DNA from: Clarireedia homoeocarpa
Taxonomy: Eukaryota > Ascomycota > Leotiomycetes > Helotiales > Rutstroemiaceae
Assembly: GCA_001465935.1 (NCBI GenBank)
Contig: LNKV01000029.1
Span: 391,215 to 455,214, forward strand
DNA length: 64,000 nt
Reading direction: 5' to 3'
Shown here: one piece after another, positions 47,025-57,313 of the stretch
Position numbering within the stretch: the stretch's first letter is position 1
How the letters are laid out: every line of letters starts with the position of its first letter
The notes under the pieces: model-generated
Database searches by the model: none
Told to the model about the DNA's origin: nothing
Seen by the model: the letters and a program-made list of their open reading frames with translations, nothing else
Program-made: the position numbers and the translations under genes

Positions 47025-47705
47025 TCACCGTCCCCCAAATAAATCTGTTATGCTGACTCTTCTTCCCTGCCCATTATGTGTATTCTGCGCTCCTTCACCA
47101 GGTGCCTGGAATGCCATATCCCCATAATTTTCCAGCTTGTCCTCCATCGCTTGCATATCACTTTGTGTCTCCACTGTTTTCTCCCAGCAAGCTTTTATCA
47201 AGGAATGATTCGTCTCTCTTGTCGATTCATCTGGGAGGAAAAGACCAATGGGTTTGAACTCCTCGTTACCGTCTGCTTCCCCCTTCGTTGAGACGTGAAG
47301 TATGACGAACGAATCAGTGACTTCCATTTTAACAACATCCCTCATATCAACTATTAAATTATTGAGCCCCTTTCGATTGAGGATGACGATACCGAATTGC
47401 TCGGAGGCAGTAACTGGAGGCGACTGTAATTGGCAAACGAATAGCGTCCCTTCCACTCCCGACCTATCCCACCCCGATTCGTGGTCGAAGCTATAAACCC
47501 AACTAGATCCAGCTATAGACAGTATGTCGGCAATGGATGGATTGTATCGTCGGAGAACTGTAAGGTTCAGGTCGCTGTTGGTACGAGGGGGAGGACGAGA
47601 AATGTCCAGTAGGGTTTCGGAATCATAATCCGATGCTTGAACTTGTTGTAAATGTGAGGGACCAGCATAATTTTGACGTTGGCGGGGGTGCTTTCGAGGG
47701 GTCAT
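47025..47705 (-). CDS. dcp1: mRNA-decapping enzyme subunit Dcp1
   Basis: EVH1/PH-fold activator of the Dcp2 decapping hydrolase, acting in cytoplasmic mRNA decay and P-bodies. Intronless, 226 residues. Seen: a disordered N-terminus of about 45 residues, then the Dcp1 signature: LNLTVLRRYNPSIADIL, SSWVYSFD, a VEGTLFVCQ strand and FGIVILNRKGLNNL, followed by a helix near 160-190. This order and spacing match Dcp1 proteins, as does the overall size (yeast Dcp1 is 231). The C-terminus ends RRVSITDLFGGR, a short hydrophobic motif of the sort that mediates contacts in decapping factors. It lies head to head with the 5-phosphatase gene, about 945 bp apart. Confidence 0.9.
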   Translation of the reverse strand: MTPRKHPRQRQNYAGPSHLQQVQASDYDSETLLDISRPPPRTNSDLNLTVLRRYNPSIADILSIAGSSWVYSFDHESGWDRSGVEGTLFVCQLQSPPVTASEQFGIVILNRKGLNNLIVDMRDVVKMEVTDSFVILHVSTKGEADGNEEFKPIGLFLPDESTRETNHSLIKACWEKTVETQSDMQAMEDKLENYGDMAFQAPGEGAQNTHNGQGRRVSITDLFGGR

Positions 47706-48650
47706 ATTGAGTAGGAATTGTGCGAGAGAAGATCAATGCAGAGGCGGTTTGTGGAGGGGTGTTGGGCTGCCGGCAGATTTGTAGAGAGTGATTGGTGGTC
47801 GCAGCAGCACGAGGCGGCTGGGAAGGCTATCGCGTGAGGGTTTCTTGTGTCCGAGGATCGAAACAGCCAGCACGGCTGAAGGTGACTGTATTTAATCGTG
47901 GTTCTTTTGAGTCGCAGTCTTGGGGTGACTGTAATGTTAGTTGTGTCATGGGGTGAGTAGATTCGTAGTTGAAGGATCGCGATATTTCAGCCGCGGGAAT
48001 AAGATAAGAAAGGTTAAGGTTAAGCATTCAGCATTCAGCATTCACCAGCTTTGGGGCGTTCCAGAAGCCTAAATTTCTCGAAATAGAACCCCACCAGCCA
48101 CCACCAGCCACCAGCCACTAGCCACCAGCCACCACTCAAACCGTCACTTTCAGCACTAAATAAGCGTGGCTCGCATGGGAAGTTGACATTGATAGATCGT
48201 TATCCTCGAACTTTATGCATTCCTTACACAAGCAACAGCGAGCAGAGTCTTAGTCTTTCTCTCCCTTCCCTTCCCTTCCCTCGCATTAAATTCATTTCGC
48301 TACTTCATATTCATCATTGTAATCCGTTTGTCCAGAGTGAAGATATACTTATATCATTGTGTTCGCCGACTTCTTGTTCGTCTATTCAGTCCAATTCAAG
48401 AAGAAAGTCTTAAGTCTTACTCGTACAACTCACCCTGTGCCCACCTAATCCTTCGTTTTTGCGACCCTGTGCCTGTATCATACGTCATTTGCCCCGGCAC
48501 TGCGAAGAATTCGAGCACGAGCACAAATACAAGCACAAGCAACATCCCTCGGGATAAGACGTGCACAGTCAGAATGTCGAACAAAGTGTGTAGCTGTTAA
48601 CTTATGAAACTTCAATTTCTCCGTTCTTTCGAAACAAATAAACAAGAAAG
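47706..48650. other. Shared divergent promoter region with CCACCAG repeat
   Basis: Upstream of both dcp1 (minus) and the 5-phosphatase gene (plus). It contains a short CATTCAG repeat near 48025-48047, a CCACCAG-type repeat at about 48090-48134 and a pyrimidine-rich CCCTTCCCTT run near 48258-48282 on the 5-phosphatase side. Confidence 0.55.
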
Positions 48651-51600
48651 ATGGCAGCTCAAAGCGCGAGGAATTCCTTGGAAGATGATCCCATCGAAGT
48701 CGATTCACCGATGCACTCGAGTCCACAATCCCTTTCGAAAGCTTTGTATGCGCGACGTGCGGATTATACTCGACCACAAAAGATCAAAATAAAGATTGGT
48801 TCATGGAATGTCGCTGCTTGTTCCGGGACTGAGAAAGATTTGGCAGAATGGTTTGTGCAAGGAAAAGGGATCGACAAAAGGCTGGCGGGGCTCGAGATAG
48901 CCAATGCGATCGACAAGACTGGTAGCCAAGCCAATATCGAATCCGTTGAAGAGCAGGAAGCAAGATTGAAGAAGAAGCAGCCTACAATTCCAAACGGCGA
49001 CGAAGGTATTATCGCTGGAGGCGACGAGATTGGTTTATATGTACTGGGACTACAGGAAGTCGTCGAACTTACATCTGCGAAGGAATATATCGGCAGAGTA
49101 TATTCTGATACGGGACCAGTAACGAAATGGAGGAAAGCATTATCGGAGGCTCTACCCGAAGGGTACACTCTAATCGCGGAGCAACAGATGTCAGGTCTTT
49201 TAATGTTTATTTATGCTTCACCAACCATTGCGCCGACCATAAGTTCCGTCAGTACTGTCAGCGTAGGGACCGGATTCATCGGATATCTAGGAAACAAGGG
49301 AGCGGTTACAACGAGAATAGTACTTGGCGATACGACACGCCTTGTGTTTGTCAATTCTCATTTGGCTTCTGGTACCGATCCTTCGCATTTAGAGAGACGA
49401 GTATGGGACGTGTCGCAAATCCTACAGAGAACACGATTTGAGCCGATAAGTCGGAATGGAGTACTTGACGATACCCAAGAAGGGATTGGAGACGAGGACT
49501 TTGCATTCTGGTTTGGGGATCTGAATTTTAGGTTGGACGGTCTACCGGGAGAAGACATTCGAAGGTTGTTGATGCTGCATACAAGAGGAGAATATGATCT
49601 AGGGTCCCAGTCAAGGAAGAAGATCGAGAAAGAAATTGATGCCGAAAGTGGCCCTATAGTCATCAAACCAGTCGACAGTGACGACGAATCCGAGGATGAT
49701 CAGACGCAACGCAGTAGTGGTACATTTGATCATGACGATGCGTCATCTGATGCTACGACTTTACCAGATCCGGATGATTTCATACAAGACCCTAGCCAAG
49801 ACCCTGCTTCTTTGCAAGCTACTATCGATTCTTTACTACCTCACGATCAACTGAGACATGTCCAGAAATTAAAGAGGGCTTTCCACGATGGATGGAGAGA
49901 AGGACCGGTCACATTTCTTCCAACATACAAATACGATGTCGGACGATTAGGAGTCCTTGACTCGAGTGAGAAGAAAAGAGCCCCGAGTTGGTGTGATAGG
50001 ATTCTGTATAGAACGCGAAAGGATAAGCTGGAATATGACAGAAAGCAGCAGGATGAAGAATTGGCAAGAAAAAGAGATGCCGAGATGAAGGCACGTGGAA
50101 TTGATCAAGCTGCGGATGATGAAGACGTCTTATTCGATTATGATCCCAGTGAAGATGGAGAGTCTGAGCATATACCTCCCGCTCTAACAGACGACTATGA
50201 TGAGTATGATGATGCGGAAGAGGTTGGAGGAGATGCTGTATTGACGAAAGAAGGATACCTTGATCGGATACATCTTGACGTGTATACATCACATCAAAGA
50301 GTTCTTTCTTCAGATCATAAGCCTCTAGATGCTATATTTACCTTGGAGTATGATGCAGTTATTCCTGAGCTAAAAGCAAAGGTACAGCAAGAAGTCGCTC
50401 GAGAACTTGACAAGGCAGAAAACGAAGCTAGACCCGGGATTACAATTGTGGTCGATCGTTCTCAGGACTCTCAAGAAGAATCCCAAAAATCTTCACGCCG
50501 TGAATCGGATAATGGCACTGGTGTTGTGGATTTCGGTGAGGTTGAGTTTGACCGGCGAAAGACTCGGCATTTGACCATTGCAAATACTAGCCAAGTTACC
50601 TCAACGTTCGCCTTTGTCGACAGACCGGGCGTTGAAGGAGAGGAAGATCGAATTGCGCCTCAGTGGATGAGTATATACTGCACTGGACCCGATATGGATG
50701 AGGATGTGCGGATATCCAATCAGACGAAACGAGAGGTTACACTGGAGCCCGGTGACGCAGTTAATGCTACATTGGAAGTATTGGTTGACGACATTAGATC
50801 CGTCAAGGCGTTGAACGACGGCACCAGCCCACTCGAGGATGTTCTTGTTTTGAGAGTTACAGACGGAAGGGATCACTTCATTTCTGTGAGAGGAACATGG
50901 TTGCAATCCTGTCTAGGCCGGTCTATTGAGGAACTTACCTATATCCCAGAAGGCGGTGTACGAGCTTTGTTACCTCGACCAAGAAACGAACCAGGACCAC
51001 CTGTTAATAGAGGTCAAGGAGTTTCTTGGTCTGTGCCTCGCGAATTAATCAAACTTACTCAAGTTGTGGATTCCCTTACCGATCGAGTGGTTGCCGATTC
51101 GAATATGCTTGAAGGTGTAACGATACCAAGAGATGCTCCAGGATGGCCATTCAATGAAAAGTCCTGGCGGTTCAAGGATGAATCTGCAAGAAAGTCATTA
51201 CGATCTTCGGTTCTTCATGCATTGGACGCAGATCAAAGTATTCACGATAAATTTCCTCCCGAGGTATCGGCAACCAATAAATTAGAGGTTGTGGCTGAGG
51301 TTCTTCTTCTCTTCCTTCGAAGTCTTACAGATGGATTAATACCTGCGCATTTATGGCAAAAGCTGGAAGCAGACATCATTTCAAGAGGTGGTAGACAACC
51401 AACTGATAACGAAGAAGCAAAAGCTTGGGTTCTGGATGTCCTTTCCGGCTCTCCGCATCATAACATCTCTTTTGTCTTTCTAACATCGACGTTGTCTCGG
51501 GTTGCAGGGGAATTGGCTCCAATACCTAAAGTTCGAAGATCACTGGACACAGCGTTTAGGGGCGGGTTCGATACGGTGAAGCGGACATTGAGTTGGAAGG

Positions 51601-51791
51601 GAAGAGCACCGCCACCGGTAGAAGATCCCGCTGCGGTTAGGAGGAGGGAGGTTAATAAGGCGTTCGCGGAGGCATTTGTTGGAGCGGTGTTCAGAGGGAA
51701 TGTCCCGATAAAGGACAAGGATAAGCGAATATTGGAGGAGAGGAGGAGGGAGATATTGGAAGCGTTTATAAAGGGTTTGGTTGGGACGTGA
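48651..51791 (+). CDS. Inositol polyphosphate 5-phosphatase with ASH and RhoGAP-like domains (OCRL/INPP5B type)
   Basis: Removes the 5-phosphate of PI(4,5)P2 and related lipids on endosomal, Golgi or plasma membranes. Intronless, 1046 residues. Seen in order: catalytic domain from about 45 (KIGSWNVAACSG; LYVLGLQEVVE; GYLGNKGAV; FVNSHLASG; FWFGDLNFRLD near 285; PTYKYD; APSWCDRILY near 443; SSDHKPLDAIF near 553), all family motifs present; an ASH/MSP-like beta domain at about 615-760; and a RhoGAP-like domain at about 790-1000. Two acidic insertions interrupt the catalytic domain, near 320-380 and 460-530. The GAP part lacks the G-x-F-R arginine-finger loop, so it is probably a binding module, as in OCRL. 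The start is the first in-frame ATG (AAAGATGGCAG). Confidence 0.92.
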   Translation: MAAQSARNSLEDDPIEVDSPMHSSPQSLSKALYARRADYTRPQKIKIKIGSWNVAACSGTEKDLAEWFVQGKGIDKRLAGLEIANAIDKTGSQANIESVEEQEARLKKKQPTIPNGDEGIIAGGDEIGLYVLGLQEVVELTSAKEYIGRVYSDTGPVTKWRKALSEALPEGYTLIAEQQMSGLLMFIYASPTIAPTISSVSTVSVGTGFIGYLGNKGAVTTRIVLGDTTRLVFVNSHLASGTDPSHLERRVWDVSQILQRTRFEPISRNGVLDDTQEGIGDEDFAFWFGDLNFRLDGLPGEDIRRLLMLHTRGEYDLGSQSRKKIEKEIDAESGPIVIKPVDSDDESEDDQTQRSSGTFDHDDASSDATTLPDPDDFIQDPSQDPASLQATIDSLLPHDQLRHVQKLKRAFHDGWREGPVTFLPTYKYDVGRLGVLDSSEKKRAPSWCDRILYRTRKDKLEYDRKQQDEELARKRDAEMKARGIDQAADDEDVLFDYDPSEDGESEHIPPALTDDYDEYDDAEEVGGDAVLTKEGYLDRIHLDVYTSHQRVLSSDHKPLDAIFTLEYDAVIPELKAKVQQEVARELDKAENEARPGITIVVDRSQDSQEESQKSSRRESDNGTGVVDFGEVEFDRRKTRHLTIANTSQVTSTFAFVDRPGVEGEEDRIAPQWMSIYCTGPDMDEDVRISNQTKREVTLEPGDAVNATLEVLVDDIRSVKALNDGTSPLEDVLVLRVTDGRDHFISVRGTWLQSCLGRSIEELTYIPEGGVRALLPRPRNEPGPPVNRGQGVSWSVPRELIKLTQVVDSLTDRVVADSNMLEGVTIPRDAPGWPFNEKSWRFKDESARKSLRSSVLHALDADQSIHDKFPPEVSATNKLEVVAEVLLLFLRSLTDGLIPAHLWQKLEADIISRGGRQPTDNEEAKAWVLDVLSGSPHHNISFVFLTSTLSRVAGELAPIPKVRRSLDTAFRGGFDTVKRTLSWKGRAPPPVEDPAAVRRREVNKAFAEAFVGAVFRGNVPIKDKDKRILEERRREILEAFIKGLVGT

Positions 51792-52581
51792 GAGGTGATT
51801 CTGGCAGTTTGAAATGATTCGAGTTTTGTGATGAAGTCAACGAACGTAATGGACGGTTCTTATTATTCTTAACATGGGGCGTTGATACCAATGATTTGAC
51901 GAACGTCGAGTGCCCAAGATCCATGACAGCGATGGGAGTTCTGGATAGATAGATAGATATGCAAGGTTTCACTGTATGACCGCGTAGGTTTGAGCATGAA
52001 ATGAATGATGTTATGTTTGAAAATGTATAAACTTATCTGGTTCTACCTTGAATATTGTGAGCCTATTCCACTCTCCTTGGACTTCGATGCTTTGTATTCT
52101 GGGCTCAGCACTCAGCCTTTACAGCGGGTTCACATCATAAACTTTTAGCTGGACAAGTTTGGAGGGTTCGATGCCAGTGCTCATCCAATTGAAGTCGATG
52201 ATCTCTAATCAGCCTAGCAGATTCTCACCGCTTTGGCACAATTCACGAACATCAAGCTACACATCAGCGGGCAGCTCTTCTAGAGCTCTTCCAGGTGAAG
52301 TGGTTTGATCTCTCCGAGTTTCTGCTGAGTTCGCTTTTGTACCTGAGTCTTGTGATCACCTAAAGTTATCTGCGTCCCTGGAAGACAATCCAAGAAAATC
52401 GCAGAAACTTCAATTGAATCTTTACATAAACAAAGCTTCGTGATCCCCAACCGCGACTCCAAGCGCGGCGCGGAAGCTGGGTATCAATCTGCAACGAATA
52501 GAGAGCCATTTCCCGCCGTGGTAGGTGCCTTTCGTTGGTTTTCTGTCTTACAGTCTCTTCGTGCACTGTTCTGCAACGATT
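51792..52581. other. Intergenic, nothing seen
   Basis: 3' flank of the 5-phosphatase gene and leader of the CXC gene; a short GATA run lies near 51940-51958. No gene. Confidence 0.6.
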
Positions 52582-53644
52582 ATGAGTTCATCAAGAAAGC
52601 GGAAAGCTACAGACTCATCCAGAGGACCCATTGCCAAACAATCTCGAGCTACCGAAATGGCGTCGGAGACCTACGATATGTCGCCAGTGGCGCTATTCAA
52701 GGCCAATAAATTGGTCAATGATCTTAAGGAATCTCAAATTCGCATTTTACTTGTTCAAGCCTATCTTGCACATTCGGACATCGCTCAGGCCGTGGAGACT
52801 GAACATGCAAAAATGGAGCATTGGGACGTGGCCGCCGCACCATCTGAATCCGGGTCGAATGTTGCTGGTGATCTCGACGATGAAGAGGATGAAAAAGATT
52901 TTTCCATAATGGGGATTAGAACAGCGGCAGATAGAAATCGAAAGGTTACAGAGGTAAGTTGCCTATCCTCATTGACCTATTGACATTTCTAACGCCATTT
53001 CATAGCTTGTGCATCCTCGCCTCTATCCAGATTCGGCTTCCTGTTCCTGCACTACTCAATGTTCAACTGCTTCCTGCGCATGTACAAAGATGTATGCCAA
53101 CTGTTCTCCAGGCTGCAAATGCATCACTTGTCAGAACAGATTCAACGAGTTAGCACAGTTCTTTGGAGAATCAAGGCTACAAGCTACATACTGTTATGCA
53201 GCGTGGAGGGAAGGTCAAGACACGGATTTTGATTTAAACTCAGCACGTGCGCAGGAGGAACTACGAAGCATGCTTATGGGAGTAGACGAAGGAAATTATG
53301 ACGCGGCACCTCTGGGCGAAATATTTACGCCCGGGTACGATGAAGACATGTTCAAGATAGGCCAGAATTGGATTAAAGCTAAAACCGCAGAAGAGAGAGC
53401 ACCGATTCGCAAGGAGTTGCTAAGGCACGCTCTTCTAGAAGGTAAAGGTCCATTTTTCTCATTCTGTCGTGGAGGCTGGGAAGTCTCAGAATCAACAATT
53501 CATTGTCCTGTCTGTGAAGAATGTAATGATTGGGGAGCGTGGCATTGTAGACAGTGTGGCAAATGCACGGATAGCGTTTCGCTTCCTTGTGATGGATGTG
53601 GAGGAGTATCGTCTACGTATCATGATATGGAGGCATCTGGATGA
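52582..53644 (+). CDS. Single-CXC-domain cysteine-rich protein (intact copy)
   Basis: Two exons, 52582-52953 and 53006-53644 (intron 52 nt, GTAAGT..TAG), give 336 residues. The N-terminal part is basic (RKRKATD) then helical, with an acidic patch (LDDEEDEKD). Residues 137-166 form a nine-cysteine block, C-x-C-x3-C-x4-C-x-C-x6-C-x3-C-x-C-x2-C followed by QN, which matches the CXC zinc cluster of tesmin/TSO1, MSL2 and E(z) pre-SET proteins, where it binds DNA minor groove or supports SET activity. Only one CXC is present. A charged region (about 170-280) leads to a second zinc-like knot, CPVCEEC then HCRQCGKC and CDGCGG, near the C-terminus. The nuclear DNA-binding role is inference. It is followed by a degenerate tandem copy. 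Confidence 0.78.
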
Positions 53645-54308
53645 GAGTGATGGAGGTTGGTATTATCTGAGATGTTGCGCGACGTTCAAAGCCATATTTT
53701 GGACCCATCGACGGTATAATTTCACCTTGAGAATTCACTGGACACTGGCAGGTATAGGCTTGCGTGGCCGAGCTGGCCAGAGATACTGTTACTTGTCAAG
53801 ATCCCTTCTCATCTTGGCGCTTTTCTCAATACAACTATTTGCATCCATACAACCATCGCTTGCGTTTGCTGTCGGAGATCCCATGAGGAACATGAACAAA
53901 GGAGCGAAAGCACTAGCTGGGAAGACATAACAATTGACAGCTCATCGATACTGACAAGACTGCGGACTGTGTATATACATCTGCCTTGTGGTAAGGGCAG
54001 CTGCATTTTGAGTCCTACCTAGGATATCACTAGCAGGGCTTTCTTCTTTGGTTGTATGCGACTATCCGACAAATATTTACTTTTCCCGAAAACAGATTTA
54101 TGACTCGTCATCTAGACTTTATGTCTCTTTCCTACAGTACCTACAGTATAGCAATTGTTTGTTCTTATGCGTTGTGTCGCGTTCTACCCAAAAGTTTCTT
54201 TTCCCCCATATCTTCTTCCTACGATTTCCAAAATTGGTTCAACAAAGAGCTTCGGCTGCCAGTCTCGATTTTCAATCACAATTCTTAATTATCGACGCAT
54301 CAAACACA
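53645..54308. other. Spacer between the CXC gene and its broken copy
   Basis: The frame at 53469-53930 overlaps the end of the CXC gene in another phase and is likely a shadow. No separate gene is seen. An ATG in an AACACAATG context at 54309 starts the decayed copy. Confidence 0.5.
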
Positions 54309-55479
54309 ATGAAGAGTCTCCCCATAAATCATCCTCGACTTGGACATGCATCGACAACTGTAAGCTATGACGAAATCCAAGGCATGTTAAAAGACTTCGG
54401 AACTCCACAGTTACGTCGAGTTATCGACGTTGCGCTGAATGGCGGCAGCGTATCGAGATCTATTCGATACACCAACGCACGCTTACCTACTTTTGCACGG
54501 GATGCAAAACATCATAAAAATGCACGAAGATATTGTGAACGAGATAGAGAGCGGCCGAACTCGTCGAGTGCTCAGCAACAAACTGGAGCACGTAATGTCG
54601 CACAGCCAGCACCCTAGAAGCCGCAGATCAAAGAAGAAGAGGCAATTGAGAGCATTAAAAGGTCTCCCGCAGATCTGCAAGACAGGATCCAGTTCTCAAA
54701 CTTGCACCTGTCATCCAAGCATCTCCTGCATGTAGAAATACCTCTAGCTATGATCAAATCCGTATACCTAACTATACGTAGGTCCCCTAGCTAAAGTCGA
54801 GTGTGTCTCTTCATCCTTAACTTGCAAAAAACCGAACTAAACACGACATAGGCACTCTCTCACCCCGTCCTCGCGTCTGCACTCCCATCCCTCACACATC
54901 ATGCAGCTGCACCACCTCGTGTACCGGCGCGCGGTGCAAGTGCTATAAATCTGGGCGTGGGTATTCTGTAGACTGTAATTGTATCTCCTGCGTGAATATG
55001 CTTAATGATCTGGAGTTATCCTTCGGCTCGAAGACTATCCGAGCAAGCCGGGATTTTATGAGATGGATCCAAAGGAGAGGAGAGGAGGAGGGTTTGATCT
55101 ACGATATGAAGAAACGGTCGAGAGTCTGAAGGGGATGATTACGGGTGAAGACGTGGTAGGTCGGAGTCGAGGTCAGGGTGTGATGGTGGTAGGAGAACGT
55201 GTGAAGGAGATCATGAGGCAATGGAGGAAGGAACGTGGCGATGAGGCAAGGAGAAGTTTGACCAGGAAATTGTTCAGGATTGCTTTCGGAGTGGATGAGG
55301 GCCAGAGTGTGGACGAGATCGATTATTGATGCTTTTGTACGGGAGAGTGGAGACGAAGGGATACTTGGAGGTTCTGCACACTTTGCGATCCGTGTAAAGA
55401 TGTAGGTGAATGGCATTGTGATTGTGGAAGTAAGAACAAAGGAGGGGGTTGTGGGGAGTGTGGAGTGCAGAGAAACTAA
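54309..55479 (+). pseudogene. Disrupted tandem copy of the CXC-domain gene
   Basis: Homology to the preceding gene is visible in pieces. An N-terminal fragment (LKDFGTPQLRRVIDVAL) is followed in another frame by AYLLLHGMQNIIKMHEDI. At about 54902-54998 comes a CXC block with SCSCTTSC, CKC and CNCISCVN, which parallels SCSCTTQC, CAC and CKCITCQN of the intact copy but keeps eight of nine cysteines. In that frame the protein stops after KKRSRV; at a purine run near 55070-55095 the homologous sequence shifts frame and continues (FDLRYEETVESL then EARRSLTRKLFR), meets TGA at 55327-55329 and resumes with CTLCDPC, EWHCDCG and CGECG, matching the intact C-terminal knot. At least one frameshift and one in-frame stop make it a pseudogene; multiple unseen introns are the alternative. 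Confidence 0.65.
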
Positions 55480-55746
55480 GAGAGAAGGATCATATATCAG
55501 TGGCTGGAGGAAAGAATATTCGTAGAGATGATATTAAGAAGAGTCGAGATCAATTGATGTATGTGTGAGATGTCCAGCACGGGTGTGTATAATATATCTA
55601 TTCAATTTGCTATTACTGCAGTTGTTTATACCTGATTGTTACTCCGTTGCTCTCCTGCTCCTCGCCACTTATTAGAACTATTTTGTTCCCATATTTCCCC
55701 CCCCCCCCCCCTCCAAGGCACCTCCTTTCCCCCCATCTACCCCAGA

Positions 55747-56619
55747 TCAACAGAACTCACACTTCTGACTCGGCACATCCCTCGTAGGATACATATCAAT
55801 CTCGGCCCTAGAAAACCCTCCGGACTGTCCAAAATTATTCTGCACATCGCTCTCCTGCCCCCTCACATCATCCCAGCTGAAACGCCATGTCCCGTTATCT
55901 TTACACGGTTTGGGATTTCCAGCGCTTTTGCCATATTAGTTTTTTTCGTTGTCTTGATGCATAGAAAGAAACAGAAGGAGGATGGATGGCTGGCAACAGG
56001 CACGGGATACCGAGAAACAAAAATAGGAAAGCTCACCTCCCACAATCTCCATACAAATGGGTAATATTCAGAGTAAAGTGATCGCCGTCGGGGAACAGAC
56101 CGAACGTCACATTGGGATCGTTGCACGGCTCGTTGATGGGCGCGCCGTCGAGTGCGTAGATGTACGTATAGCCGGAGTAGTAGTAGCACGTTACGTTGAG
56201 GCCTTGGGGGGCGGGCGTGGGGGTGTCGATTATTTTGAGGGACCAGCTGTGGGGGGGGGAAGGGGGGGTTTGCGTTAGACGAGTATGAGTGAGAGAGAGA
56301 GCGGAAGGGTGAGGATGATAGGAGGGGTAAGATGAAGAAGAGAAAAGGGTGACGAAGAGAAGGGAAATCAAGAGAAGGGAAATCAAGAGAAGGGAAATCA
56401 AGAGAAGGGAAATCAAGAGAAGGGAAATCAAGAGAAGGGAAATCAAGAGAAGGGAAATCAAGAGAAACGAAAGAAAACAACATACAATCCACCAGTTCCA
56501 TGTCGAACATTCCCAATACTAATATCCTGCACATACCACGGCGTCGGCACCATGAATTGTTGCGCCGACACTGCGGCCGCGGTAGCGAGCACGAATGACG
56601 TTATTGTTGAGAAATGCAT
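55747..56619 (-). CDS. Small secreted cysteine-containing protein, effector-like
   Basis: Three exons, 56619-56486, 56246-56037 and 55924-55747, give 173 residues; introns are 239 nt (GTATGT..CAG) and 112 nt (GTGAGC..AAG) and phase is kept. Seen: cleavable signal peptide 1-19 (MHFSTITSFVLATAAAVSA), a mature part rich in aromatic residues with six cysteines (65, 86, 113, 122, 170, 173), three or four N-glycosylation sites (such as NVT, NIT and NGT) and no membrane anchor. The beta-strand-like, WYVQDISIG-led pattern is reminiscent of small fungal beta-barrel secreted proteins, but I cannot assign a family. The first intron contains a 15-bp minisatellite. Secretion is well supported; effector or wall function is inference. 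Confidence 0.82.
56356..56460. repeat. 15-bp minisatellite inside an intron, seven copies
   Basis: Seven perfect consecutive copies of a 15-bp purine-rich unit (AGAGAAGGGAAATCA) with a degenerate eighth, within the first intron of the secreted-protein gene. On the transcribed strand it is a pyrimidine-rich tract, upstream of a C-tract acceptor. Confidence 0.95.
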
Positions 56620-57260
56620 TTTGTTTTGTTTTGTATATACCGTCTCTTTTTCTTTCTTTCGGAGCTGGGAAGATTGCAGATATCGTGAAAAGAGAAGACG
56701 AGGAAGGAAGAGCAAGAAGAAGAAGGGAGTTTATATACACCTACTGACTGCACGGTACGTACTCTGTACGTGTACCAATCTACTCCTCCCATCTGCACAC
56801 ACAGTACAGCCAGCTTACATACAGAACAGAAAACAGCCAGCTCCTGCTCGCTCGACGGCTCACTCCATTCTCGGAGCAGATACTAGAACATGGCATATCA
56901 TATCATACCATATCATATCATATCATGGTGTAGTATAATGTCACTCACTTGCACCTTCGTATCCCAACGTGCGTCCGCCACAACGTGCAGAATACGAGAG
57001 GCTGAAGGAATACGAGATAACCTTACATATGCAGTGTAACGGAAGCTTTGTTTGGTTTCTTTCTATTTTTTTGAATTTTTTTTTTTTTTGCCTCCTTCTC
57101 CCGCTCTTCTCTGTGTCTTCTGCTGCATAATTTTCTGTACCAGCACATAACACAGAAAAAGCACCTAAGTAGTTAAGTAAGTGGGCATGTTTCTCTTTTT
57201 GTTGTTGAGTTAAGCTATGAGTTAACCTTACATGAGGTTGCTCATGACTCGCTAGAAGCG

Positions 57261-57313
57261 ACGATGATGTTGACGATGATGTTGACGATGATGTTGACGA
57301 TGATGTCGATGAC
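57261..57313. repeat. 12-bp tandem repeat (GATGATGTTGAC)
   Basis: Four to five near-perfect units in intergenic DNA; the length is a multiple of three, which keeps an antisense frame open by chance. Confidence 0.85.

Noticed and set aside
55863..56534. Frame encoding repeated SLDFP units
   Set aside because: The repeat peptide is the 15-bp intronic minisatellite read through; splicing removes it from the secreted-protein gene.
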